Assembly (NCBI RefSeq): GCF_021917145.1
Contig: NC_061078.1
Coordinates: forward strand, 9,251,604-9,315,603
Source: Hypomesus transpacificus
Lineage: Eukaryota > Chordata > Actinopteri > Osmeriformes > Osmeridae
Length of the DNA: 64,000 bases
Reading direction: 5' to 3'
Shown piece by piece: positions 20,216 through 30,807 of this stretch (positions are counted from its first letter, which is position 1; each line of letters opens with the position of its first letter). The notes beneath the pieces are model-generated. The model saw only the letters and a list, made by a program, of their open reading frames with translations. It had not been told where the DNA came from and made no database searches. A program made the translations under genes and the position numbers.

Positions 20216-20435
20216 CAGGGCCGTAATCATAATAAATATTGGGGGGACACATCCCCCCCAATATTCAAATCTGGTCAAAATGTCCCCCCCAATATATTGA
20301 TATAAAAATATAAATAAAATATTTAAAAAAATGTTAATATTCATAACTAATCGTAAAAGGTTTTTAAAGAGGGGACCTTCAGACTCCCCAGCAGATTTTG
20401 TCTCCCCCAATGTTGACTCCATGGCTACGGCCTTG
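20216..20435. mobile_element. non-autonomous hAT element (MITE), 220 bp
   Basis: The left end is CAGGGCCGTAATC. The right end, in reverse complement, is CAAGGCCGTAGCC. The element is flanked by a perfect 8-bp direct repeat GGTTAATT at 20208-20215 and 20436-20443. Runs of G and C (TTGGGGGGACACA, TGTCCCCCCCAATA) lie inside, around an AT-rich core. The size and target duplication fit a hAT MITE of a different family from the 18622 element. No coding capacity. Confidence 0.85.
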
Positions 20436-20443
20436 GGTTAATT

Positions 20444-21081
20444 TAATTTGATCCACTTGGGAAATTGCCGCCCCTCTTCATGCCACCCAGGGCGCCTGCC
20501 CGGTTCGCCCTGCCCAAAACCACTACTGGTTAAACTACACCACCATTTCAATAAGAGGCTATATTTTGACACCTTTAGAGGCATGCTAGTTAATCACTTT
20601 TTAGGTCGCCTGCCTCTTCTTGAAACAAGGATGCCTCCTTGTGGACAAATTAAAGGAGACTACTTTGAAGGCCTGACTGGTGTTTGAAGTCACATTGAAT
20701 GTTACATAGGCTAAACTCTAAAATGAGTATAGGCTCATTTTAGAGCTCAAGGGGTCTCTGATTAATTTGATTCGTTTCAGATATAGCAGCCAAGGCCAGT
20801 GTGTGTTGTCTACTGTCTAATGAGGTGGTTTCACAATCAGATGACGCCTGTAAAGGGATATCCAAAACGTTAGAGCCATTTCCGTGACGAACCTGATGGC
20901 ATGATGGCATGCAACGCGTCAAAACGCCCAGTGTATCGAGTGCAGGCCTACACTCCAGCACAGCATGTGGCAGTAATGTACCAATAATGTGAAGGCCACA
21001 CTATTTTAAACATCCCTAGTTAAAGAAAGACGTGACAGAGGTGACGAAGGAAGCTGAAAACGATGGGATGATATGGGTAGG
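20444..21081. other. intergenic stretch upstream of cln6
   Basis: No gene was recognised. ACACTCCAGCACAGCATGTG occurs at about 20950, and a related block recurs at 21412 nearer cln6. Confidence 0.4.
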
Positions 21082-21268
21082 TTTACATTTAGTCATTTAG
21101 CAGACACTCTTATCCAGAGCAATTTACAGTAAATCAAGGGACATCCTCCCCTAGGCAAGTATGGTGAAGTGCCTTGCCCAAGGACACAATGTAATTTGGC
21201 ACGGCGGGGAATCGGTCCGGCAACCTTCGGATTACTAGTCCGACTCCCTCGACGCTCAGCCATCTGAC
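21082..21268 (-). repeat. tRNA-derived SINE
   Basis: Read on the minus strand it starts GTCAGATGGCTGAGCGTCGA and ends in the tail complementary to TTTACATTTAGTCATTTAGC. The conserved body GTGCCTTGCCCAAGGACACA is present. It lies about 300 bp upstream of the cln6 start codon. Confidence 0.85.
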
Positions 21269-21411
21269 ATCTGGTTTAAATGTCATTCGTGAACTATTTG
21301 GCTCTACATATAGCCTAGACTATAGGCTAAATATGTATTTATATGATGGGAGTTTTTTTAAATAAAGACGGTTGTAGATGAGAATAGTGTAGATAGACCA
21401 TGACTGGCGTT

Positions 21412-21443
21412 ACACTCCAGTACAGTAGGTGGCGGTAGATGCA
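21412..21443. promoter_or_regulatory. possible CTCF-like motif upstream of cln6
   Basis: CAGTAGGTGGCGGTAGATGC resembles the core of the vertebrate CTCF motif (AGRKGGCR). A diverged copy (CAGCATGTGGCAGTAATG) occurs at about 20955-20975. This is motif similarity only, and it may be part of a dispersed repeat. Confidence 0.3.
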
Positions 21444-21567
21444 ATTTAAAGTTGGAATACGATCCGCCAACCAAAACTCAAGAACAAAGTTGTGACAGGA
21501 AGAAAAAGGAGGATTAACGATTTGAAGTTGTGCTTGACAGTCTTTATGCAACTGGAATTGAAAAATA

Positions 21568-21626
21568 ATGCAGACGGTTGTACGAAAAAGACGAACCAGT
21601 ACAGCACAACCAACATCAAACCCTAG
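21568..21626 (+). CDS. cln6: cln6 coding exon 1 (predicted)
   Basis: It encodes [19 protein letters not shown] and then AG, which joins C of exon 2 to form Ser. The donor is AG-GTTTGG, which is acceptable but not strong. The basic start resembles the human N-terminus (MEATRRRQ). It is less certain than the other exons because the sequence is short and the region is poorly conserved. Confidence 0.7.
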
Positions 21627-24393
21627 GTTTGGATATTTAACATATAAATTATATTAATCACTGGTTGAACTACACTTTGTTGAATGTAGGCTGTGCCCGG
21701 TTCCCGAACTAGTCTGCACAGACATGCCACAAAGCGAATTAGAAAACATCCGGATTCCATTCAAGTAAGACCCGAGTAGGATAGCAAAAACGAATAAAAA
21801 ATAACCACGAATGCATAGTTATAACTATGCATACGCCTACATGAAAAAATTACAAACATTTCTGCCAGCCTTGCATACTAACCGATTTTAAAGGAGTCAC
21901 CAATTTATAAAGATAATTTGGTGGTTTATCTTGTGCCCAGTTTACAGAAAAATTCCAATATAAAGTGGCTAATGGAATATCATTTTAAATACCCACGTTT
22001 GTGGTATCGCTCAAAGCTCACTGTTGTAGTCCATCACGTGTCTCTTCTTCAACAGCATATCGGGGGCAAAGGAAAAATGGGCATCGAACAAAAAAAACTT
22101 CCACTTTGACATATGGTTCTGCCTGATGTTACAGAACTGGGTACTGGACTTCGGAAGGCCTATTGTTATGGTATGATCACTTATCTTGTTTCTGTTCCCA
22201 GTTGATGTGGTGTGTATTGATTGACCATAGATGGTTGTAACAACAATAATGGTAACCAGAGTGTGTAACGTCTTTGTATGTTATCTTTAGATTATCCTTC
22301 CTCTGGAGTGGTTTCCCCTAAACAAGCCTAGTGCTGGGGACTACTTTCATATGGCTTACAATGTCTTAACACCCTTCCTACTATTAAAGGTACAGTAAGA
22401 CAAGGTCTATGTGTGTTTGTGTTTGGTAAAAGGACATGCCTTTGTTTTGTGTGGCTGAAATATAAAGAACAAGTCTTAACATGACTGGAGCACATTGATG
22501 GGTCACAATCATGAGGATAACCAACCAGACCAACACCAAAAACTCAGTGAGATTAACTGATCCTAAATGGCACAGCTTAAAGATGGTTCACAGTTCACAC
22601 TTAACTAAAGCATTATTATATATTATAATAATTATTCAGTATAGTTTAAGATGTTTTCTGTATTCTGACTATCTCCTGACCTGCGAACTTGTGGAATACA
22701 GAAAATGATTAACTCCCTCAAGTTCTTAACAGGAATGAAAAGTCAAGTGACGAGGTGAAAATACCCCCGCTTTGTTCTCGTGACCAGGGAGTGGGGTGTA
22801 TCCATTTCACAGGTCATAAAATGGACAATGAGGCTCATTTACTACTGTAATTATTTCCCTAGCCTATGTCCTGGAGCCTGGTTGTTTTTGGAGTTAGGTC
22901 AGGTCATTTAGAACTCATAAACAGCTACTATGGGGAAAAGAACACTATCTGTGACTTACACAATTAATGTATGATTTACTGATTGGAATAAATAAATGAA
23001 TGTGCTTTCTAGTGTGTGAAATATGTACCAGTGTTTTTTAGCCCCTATCCTGTGATTATAGGGTTAGGGTTAGCACTCTGCACTTACACACTTAAATTTC
23101 CTCGCGCCAGCTGATAGAGCGCAGCCCCAGGTCTCTCCCACGATCGGCAGTTTACCTCTGCATCATCACATTTGTCATGGGCGCCAGCATCCACCTGGTG
23201 GGAGACTCCATCAACCATCGCCTCATCCTGAGTGGCTACAAGCTTCACCTGTCAGTCAGGGAGAACCCCATCATAAAAGATCTCAAACCCACGTCGTTGG
23301 TAGGTTTCAACAAGTTTTAGTGGAGGTTTTGTGCATTTATATACATTTCTCTGACTTAATGTTTAGTACGCATCATTTATTTTAGGTATTTTGTCACTTG
23401 CCTTTTTATGTTTTCTGTCTTTTAGATTGATTGTTTTGAACTGCTTTATTATTACGATGAACAGCTGGGACATTTAATGTGGTATGTGGATGAAACTATT
23501 TTGGTGTCACATATGATAGAAGTATATTTTGGTTGTCTTATAAAATAAATACAAAACTGCTTTCTGCTCCTTCCTGTAGGTACATTCCTTTTTTCCTTAT
23601 ACTGTTCCTATACTTCACTGGTTGCTTCACTCAAATCAAAGAGGAGAAGAAAATGCCTTTGTCTGGCTGGCTGTTACTCTGGCCCAGTGCTCTCTACTAT
23701 TGGTCAGTTTCCTCCTCACATCCTCCTTTGCCTCTACTCCATCATCACAAACTTCACAATCATAGAATGTTTTTTACTACACCATTGGGTTTTGAATCCC
23801 TTAACTGTAAACTTGACAGTTATTCAGTTCTTTAATAATACTGAAAAAATAGTACCGTGGTACCAGCTTTGTGTTGACTTCTATGTGTATACATACAGTA
23901 TCATCATATTTCTTAAGTAAATGCATCAAAATGGCATAGAAAAAATCTGATAGATGTAGCTGATCTCTAGTTTGAAGGCCCCTTTCTCTGCATCAGCTCA
24001 AATGGTGATAACTCAGCATTGAGGATGCCAATAAATACTATTTGGCTCCCTTTTGAAAAGCATCTTAGCTTCTTATCGTCCTCACATCCGTCCGTCATTA
24101 ATCCATCCTTTAATCCCATCAGGTATTTGGTTACAGAGGGCCAGATCTTTGAACTTTTCCTTCTCAGCTTCCTTGCCATGGGTGCTTTGGTGGTGCACCG
24201 ATGGCGAAAAGGCTCAAACTTGGACAGCAATGGAGAGTTTCTGTTTTACAGTTTCTTTCTTACCATGGGCCTGGTGGTAGTATGGGTAACCTACCTGTGG
24301 AATGACCCAGTGTTACGCAAGAAGTACCCTGGGCTCATCTATGTTCCAGAACCCTGGTCTTACTACACTCTATACATTAAGGACAACCATTGA
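21568..24393 (+). CDS. cln6: CLN6 transmembrane ER protein
   Basis: Multi-pass endoplasmic reticulum membrane protein. Human CLN6 loss causes a neuronal ceroid lipofuscinosis, and the protein works with CLN8 in exporting lysosomal enzymes from the ER. Exons: 21568-21626, 22056-22170, 22291-22389, 23111-23299, 23426-23481, 23580-23702, 24123-24393. All borders are GT-AG, every phase fits, and the total is 303 residues (human 311). Recognisable blocks include [67 protein letters not shown] and, at the C-terminus, [12 protein letters not shown] and [11 protein letters not shown]. Hydrophobic stretches fit about seven membrane passes. Exon 1 is short and less conserved; it was chosen because it supplies an ATG, a basic N-terminus (RKRR) and exactly the two bases exon 2 needs. 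Whether this is teleost copy a or b is not determined. Confidence 0.95.
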
Positions 24394-25032
24394 AGAAAGG
24401 AAGGAAGCCTGTGAGCTTTTTTTTATGATCTGCCTGTTTCAGGGAGTATGATAACCACTGGCCTCGGTGCTATATTATGTACTATTTGGTTTTATGATAT
24501 TTCATTTTAAGATGATTAAGTGAAATGTTTTCAGCACATTAAGTAAAAAATTGAAACGGCTAAAGTAGATAATTCATTGTAGACCTAATGGCTGTCTTCC
24601 TCTCTCTTCACAACGATCAAATGGTAAAAACGGTTAGGGTACACAATTATTATGTCATCTTATTTCTACGTATTAAATGTAGAAGTGGTCGTTATAAAGA
24701 ATATGGGTCAAGTCTGCTAATGTTGATGTTCACATCCTTTTTCATTCCAGTTGCACTGTTTAATTGCAAGTGGAATCTGACTTGACCATCACTGAATTGT
24801 ATCTGGCCTTTTTGTCACAACGTGCTTTACTGTTACCTGAGATTCAACCCAAACCCAGTGTTATTTTGTTATTGTTTTTGACTAGCTATATGCCATGAGT
24901 GGTCAACAAGGTAGTCTATTCCAGTGTTGCTGTAAAATGTCCTGTTGCACTCGAAAGACATGCAAAGGTCAGATATACTTGAACATATGCATATTCAAGG
25001 GATCAAAGTTTTTTTGTGTTATGTTTTATAAT

Positions 25033-25038
25033 AATAAA
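25033..25038 (+). terminator. candidate cln6 poly(A) signal
   Basis: AATAAA lies about 640 bases after the cln6 stop, in an AT-rich 3'UTR, and about 800 bases before the calml4 start codon. Confidence 0.5.
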
Positions 25039-25845
25039 AAAAAATGCCACTTTTGTGTCTTGGTTTTTGTGAATTTAATAACTAATATCTAACCCATTCA
25101 TAGATCATTAGAGTACATCTAGTGACAATGTCACAAATTGCAAATACCTCAAAATTAACTCTGTAGTCAGTATATTGAGCCCATGAACCCAGCCTGTAAG
25201 GTGCTAACAGTACAAACTGGCAGCTGTGGTGTAATGATCTGGGGACTGTTTTCAGGTACCTGGTTACTAGCGGAGCAATGTTTCAATGGGACAGCATATT
25301 CGAACATTGTTGCTGCTAAAATGAATACCCTCCTGGCAATAGTTTACCTTTCATGAATAAGTCTAGTACAATAATGCGCCATAAAGCAAAGAATGTAGAA
25401 AGTTTAATTTACTTCAGTTGAAATGCACATTCCCAGACAAAATGCTTTGGATGAGATGGAGTGGGCTGTTCACAGCATGAATGTACTGCTGCCCAATCTG
25501 TAGCAACCTCGTTATGCTGTCACATCAGCACTGACAATCAACTCCTTGGAATGTTTCAGATACTTTGTAGAACCAGTTCTGCAGACTTTGCCTGTCCTGG
25601 AAGCAAAGATGGTCAGGAGCTGATAACATATATACTATGAAAAACACTTGTGTGCCACGTCCCTCTTATTTTGGATGTCATAAGACCATAAATGGCTGGT
25701 TTTATTGGAGCGTAATATGGCACTGGGAATGCTGTAATGTGTTTTCCACAGCAACAGCCATTAGATTACACATTCAGGAGGTGGACTTTGGAATCTGCAT
25801 AGGTGAGTCACATCATTACAGGAAGCGAGAGACACAGCTCAAGAC
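25039..25845. other. cln6-calml4 intergenic region
   Basis: No repeat or exon was recognised. It should contain the calml4 promoter and 5'UTR, because the calml4 ATG is at 25846. No TATA box was assigned. Confidence 0.4.
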
Positions 25846-28010
25846 ATGGTAAGAGAATTGTACGATTATCAATGTGATTTTCACTGTGAAGAAACAATAA
25901 TAATAAGAAATAATAATATTGTCTTGTGAAATTGTGTCCAAATTGTGTCTATTTTGCAGGCTAAATTCCTCACACAAACTCAAATTAATGGTGAGATGTG
26001 TTTTGTTGCATGTTCCTTTCACTTTGGGTATTTGTGGACTATGTTAAGTAACAACAACTTTAAAATAGAATATCCAGTATTGTAGTCCTTAATAATAAAT
26101 TATTTGTATAAAGATTTATAAAACACTGAATATCTAATAAACTCTGAACACCTCAATCATACACAGTAATAATGTAGTGTGCTATCCACCCTCCTAACAG
26201 AGTTCAAGGAATGTTTTTCCTTGTATGACAAGAAGCGTAAGGGAAAAATAGAAGTCAAGGACCTGATCACAGTAATGCGGTGTCTGGGCACCAGTCCGAC
26301 CTTCAGCGAGGTGGGGCGACATTTACAGGTCCACAAGATAGGTAGGTATTCATTGTTTCGAACAATATATGCCCCTGCACTGCATATGGGAACATCTCAA
26401 CACTTTGAAATACTCTTCTCATATTAAGCTATTGAAACTAACATAAATAGGGGATACAAAAAATGATGACTGTGTTCAATATCTGTCCATTATTACCAAA
26501 TGTGTGAGGTATAGGTTAAGGCTTTGCAATGTGCTATCTTAAGCCTTAAGGCAAAGGTTAGAATTAACACAGTAATTGTTCACAATAAAGCGTGACTGTC
26601 AAGTTTAGATAACTACCTTATCAGGTAGTATTCCAGGGTGGAAGCACAAAATGCAACTCTGAGGAACACCTAAAAGAACCAGTTGTTTATCTTAATCAAC
26701 AAAGACCATTTAGCCTACCCCCAAGATGTCCATCAAAATCTATTTTTCATTTTGTCTGACTTTCCATCCAGTTCTGAGGGTTCTATGGCTGATGACTTTA
26801 TAAGTAAATCTCAATTTTAAAAAATTGCTTCAGAAGGTGGAAGGAACAAATGAAAATCTAAAGCAATCCGCACATTTACAAAACCACTTGAATTGGCAAA
26901 GTATGGCAAATTGAAATTAGGCTAATTCCCGTCCATTATTTTCACAGTGCACAGGACCTATGAGTTGTTTTGGAATTGGTCACATGTTGGTTTATCATTT
27001 TCTCTGCGTGAATGCATCATGGAAAATGTGGCCATTGAGAAAAACAAGATTAGTGCAATTACATAGGCCATTTATATTGAAAGAAAACATGTATTTAATG
27101 TCTCTCAGATGCTCATAATTGTTAAATAATATAAAATAAATTGGGAGAAGGGCTTTAGAATATACAATGTCCACTTTCCAAGTAAGTGCAATTTAACGAA
27201 ACCTACCATGTCCTCCTAAGCACTTTTCTCCATCAGTCTCTGGCCCATTTTAGCACACCTTCATTTCGTGGATGGTTTGTCTGCTAAACCCTAACTCAAC
27301 TTTGGGGCTTTTGAAGAAAGACCTTTAACACATATACCACTTTGTATTATAGTTATTGTGGCATTAATGTGCAGAGGCTCAACTTGAATGAACAATGATG
27401 TGTTATGTCCAAATAGGTTGAGTATATTGACTGATCCTCCACCATCAAAAAGCATCCTAATTCCACAAGTGGTTACTCTTGTCCTTCCCCAGATAAGAAA
27501 GGTGAAGTGGACTTCTCCACCTTCCTCACCATGATGCACAGGCAGATCCAGCAGGAGGACCCCAAGGCAGAGATCCTGGAGGCCATGAGGATGACAGATA
27601 AACAGAACAAGGGCTATATCCAAGCCACTGAGCTACGATCCAAGCTCACTAAGCTTGGAGAGAAGCTAACAGATAAAGAGGGTAAATATAATTTTATGAA
27701 GCCAGAACGTTATTATTCTTTTTTGTGTGGAAATTGAGAATGAAAGCATCTTTACTGGAGTTCTCTACTTACCTGGCTAGGCAATCTACTTCCTGAAATG
27801 TGATAGAACACGCTCCCAGGGGTCATTTTCTACAATACTGAATGTATGGACATGAAATGGACATTAGCCTATTTGATGTTGCTAATTATGTTTTCTTTGC
27901 TGTTCTTATCAGTTGATGATCTTTTCAAGGAGGCCAATGTCAAGTTTAATGGAAAGGTGCACTACGAGGAGTTCACCAGGATGGTGACTCTACCGCCAGT
28001 TGACTATTGA
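25846..28010 (+). CDS. calml4: calmodulin-like protein 4 (CALML4)
   Basis: Small EF-hand protein of the calmodulin/myosin light chain type. In mammals it is a light chain for MYO7B in the intermicrovillar adhesion complex of brush borders and is found in inner-ear hair cells. Exons: 25846-25848 (the ATG alone), 25960-25990, 26201-26341, 27493-27681, 27913-28010. Phases agree and the product is 153 residues, the expected length. It begins MAKFLTQTQIN and continues EFKECFSLYDK, DLITVMRCLG, GEVDFSTFLT, ELRSKLTKLGEKLT and DDLFKEANVKFNGKVHYEEF. The EF loops are poor calcium sites: the first (DKKRKGKIEVKD) ends in Asp rather than Glu, and the third (DKQNKGYIQATE) lacks several acidic ligands. That fits a light-chain role rather than a calcium sensor. 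A one-codon first coding exon is usual in this gene family. Confidence 0.93.
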
Positions 28011-29403
28011 GAGCAGATATGATTTGCACCTGTTAATCATCATGGGGACACTAGCAACGATGGAGTTTTATAGTCCATTCACTGGTCATCTATTAGTATG
28101 GAACCATCCATCAACTAAAATGTGTGCATGCAGTATTTATGACCTTATTTTCGGAGGGGGTGTTCTGGGATACAATTATTGTTAATGTATTAACTCTGTT
28201 TTGATACAAACAATTTATAAAATGTAACTTAAATAATGGGTTTTGTTTTGATTTATTATTATCTACAGATGTAGGCATATTTGTTTCATGAAAGTAATTG
28301 CACTGAAAACTATTTCGGCTTAACATGAATATACTCATACAAGATTGCAACTTTATCTGGACTGTGCATAAATGTGCAGATTAACTGAGTGTACGTACAA
28401 CTTCTACTCCTCTCTGTTTTGATTTATTACACACACAACTGGATCGTGTGCTCAGAGCTGCATGCGGGTGTTGAATTGGAACTGGTACATTTTCATTTAG
28501 ATTGCTTAAATCCTGGAAAAGCCAGTGTTTTGTCAGTTCAGTCTTCATCAAGGACAACAGGCATATAGGATGGTAATTATCCAACAGAATAATACCTCCT
28601 CCAAATTATTAATAAAGATGATGTAGCCTATGTTAAACTGAAACCACTGATTGATAAAGAAACACACCCACTTGTGATCAAATAAATCAAAATAAAATAA
28701 AACAATTCATAGATGTTTCTCCGCATTGCTATAACTTTCCCATTCCCAATATTGTCTTTTGCGTCATTGTGGCACATGAAACATCAGTCATCACAAAGGC
28801 TAGTTACAAAGGCGCATTAAAGTTGGCTGCACAGTAACACCAAACTCAAATGAATAAAGTCTTTATTACAGTAAGTTCACATTACAGACATAGTATTTTA
28901 TTTTTTACATGCCTACTATCTGCATTCAAATATGGTAGGCTACTATGTTTCAAACAATAGCCTATACCACAAAATTAACACCTAAAACCTAAGCTTCCAT
29001 AAAATTATGGGTCAGTGATATTGACCAAACGGGTTATTATCGTTAACATTTTGCAAGAGACTTGATGTACCTTTAACATTAAAAGTTTTTTTGCGCTGGA
29101 GAATAATTCAACCCATTAGGTAGCCTAGTTTACTTAGACGTGTAAAGGTAACCAGAAATCATTAGATCCAGATTACGCGGCTCTGACAATACACATGCCA
29201 CAAAATATGTGCATTTAATGCACTTTTAATTTAAAAGTATTTGACATCAACATTCACTTTGCTCAACTGAATTGCTTGCGAATAACCTATTGGCAATTTA
29301 TGATGTGGTTTAGAACGTTCAACGTGTGGCACAAATACAGGTCCCAGTTCATGCGCATCGTGCTTTTCCGTTAATGTTCATTGAAATCGCGCTTGAATCA
29401 CCT
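28011..29403. other. convergent 3' intergenic region of calml4 and the relaxin receptor gene
   Basis: It contains both 3'UTRs. AATAAA at 28611-28616 could end calml4. The block AATAAAGTCTTTATT at 28853-28867 carries a signal on each strand. No repeat family was recognised. Confidence 0.5.
28853..28867. terminator. near-palindromic, two-strand poly(A) signal
   Basis: AATAAAGTCTTTATT reads as AATAAA on the + strand (28853-28858) and AATAAA on the - strand (complement of 28862-28867). It lies between the convergent genes calml4 and rxfp3-like, about 840 and 540 bases beyond their stops. Confidence 0.5.
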
Positions 29404-30639
29404 TTAGATGTGCGGGATGATGTTGGAGGCGGATAAGCCTTTTCTGTCAATAATGGAAAGTCGACATTGTTCTGCATCTATGACGTTTAAAGCGATAACC
29501 CCTTGGGTGCCATCGCACGGCGGGTTAAAGGAACCCGAGAACGTGCGTATCGCGCAGACCTTAGAGGTAGCTGGAGACGAAATTTTCCAAAACAAGTCCT
29601 TGAGCATCTTTCTAAACTCCCGTCGCATGAGACAATATAGTACTGGGTTCAAACAGCTGTTGGCGTGCGCAAGGCACACAGTCACAGGGAATACATAGGT
29701 GTGAACCATGTAATAAGACTTGTCCCAATAAACTGCGTTGAATTTGACCAAGACGCCCCAGAAGGTGATGGCATGGTTTGGCATCCAGCACAAGAAGAAG
29801 GATAGAACCACGATGGTGACGGATTTGGTCACTCTCGATCTCCGCTTTGGGTTATTGTTGTTATTCATGCTTCGCAAACGGATGAACCGTAGGAGCATCA
29901 GATAGCAAATACAAACAATTAGCATGGGTATGATGAAGGCTATGATAATTTTCTGAATGTGGTAGAGCGCTAGCCAGTCGTGGCCCTCTGGGAACCGGAG
30001 AAGGCAGAGTTTCTCTCCAGCTACAACAGTCACAGCAGAGAAAATTGTCGTTGGCGCTGTGGCGACAGTTGCCGAGACCCACAATACCGCACAGATCCAT
30101 TTGACTGAACATGATCTCTGTCTGACTCGGCTCTTCAGGGCAGAGGCGACAGAACAGTATCGAGTCACACTCATTGCAGTCAAGAAGAAAACACTTGCAT
30201 ACATGTTCATAACGGTGACCGATAGAATGATTTTGCACATGGCGTCTCCAAATGGCCAGCTGAAATCAAGCGCAGTGTCCACTGCCCAGAACGGTAGTGT
30301 CAAAACAAACTGAAAGTCCGTTACAGCCAAGTTGATAATGAAAAAGTTAATACTTGACTTCTTTCGACCCTGTCTTAACCTCATGAGGAAAAATACTAAG
30401 AGGTTGCCCACTAAGCCTACTGCGCACACCACAGAGTACACAACAGAAATAACTATCCTAAGAATAGGGGTGCCATCTGCGGTCACATCAATATCCTCAA
30501 GACTGCCGAATTTGTCCTCGTCCAAAGAAGTCATGTTCAGTATCCCGCTCCCATTGTGGTTGAGGATCTCGCCCATCTTCACTGATAGGTAAACGACAAC
30601 AGGTGCTTCGACTAGCACTTGGTCGTTGACCGATGGCAT
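29404..30639 (-). CDS. rxfp3-like: relaxin family peptide receptor, RXFP3/RXFP4 type
   Basis: Class A GPCR for relaxin-3/INSL5-type peptides, expected to be Gi-coupled at the plasma membrane. Intronless, 411 residues from the first ATG after an in-frame TAA; a later Met (30576) is an alternative start. The extracellular N-tail has two N-glycosylation sequons (N29-G-S, N35-M-T). Seven hydrophobic segments run from about residue 60 to 335. The ECL disulphide pair is C135 and C212. Helix 3 ends TRY (159-161) instead of DRY, as in mammalian RXFP3. Family blocks are TDFQFVLTLPFWAVDTALDF, NMYASVFFLTAMSVTRY, FFLCWMPNHAITFWGVLVKF and NSCLNPVLYC. Helices 2-3 look like RXFP3, while the stretch after helix 6 (PNHA, WGVLVKF, TYVFPVT) is closer to RXFP4. 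Teleosts carry several rxfp3 paralogues and I cannot name the exact one. Confidence 0.92.
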   Translation of the reverse strand: MPSVNDQVLVEAPVVVYLSVKMGEILNHNGSGILNMTSLDEDKFGSLEDIDVTADGTPILRIVISVVYSVVCAVGLVGNLLVFFLMRLRQGRKKSSINFFIINLAVTDFQFVLTLPFWAVDTALDFSWPFGDAMCKIILSVTVMNMYASVFFLTAMSVTRYCSVASALKSRVRQRSCSVKWICAVLWVSATVATAPTTIFSAVTVVAGEKLCLLRFPEGHDWLALYHIQKIIIAFIIPMLIVCICYLMLLRFIRLRSMNNNNNPKRRSRVTKSVTIVVLSFFLCWMPNHAITFWGVLVKFNAVYWDKSYYMVHTYVFPVTVCLAHANSCLNPVLYCLMRREFRKMLKDLFWKISSPATSKVCAIRTFSGSFNPPCDGTQGVIALNVIDAEQCRLSIIDRKGLSASNIIPHI

Positions 30640-30800
30640 ATCAAAGTCAGCATTCAGTCTTCCCAACTCATGCGACACCAGTTATCATGTTCAGTTGTAT
30701 CATTTAAGTAAAGAACTTATAGTCTAATTTCGTGTCGTAATTTTGGAAGGTTTCGTCTCTAAAACAGGAGACTGAAAACGCAATGAGCGCTGGATTAGGG

Positions 30801-30807
30801 TTTTATA
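30801..30807 (-). promoter_or_regulatory. candidate TATA box of the relaxin receptor gene
   Basis: The minus strand reads TATAAAA here, about 165 bases upstream of the ATG at 30639. That suggests transcription starts near 30775 and a short 5'UTR. Inferred from position and consensus only. Confidence 0.45.

Noticed and set aside
29408..30592. Open frames opposite to or shifted from the relaxin receptor
   Set aside because: They are shadows of a long GPCR frame; the 7TM motifs are only in the minus-strand frame described.
30640..30678. Upstream extension of the relaxin receptor by 13 codons
   Set aside because: The extension would start at GTG; the first in-frame ATG after the stop is at 30639, which is the usual choice in animals.
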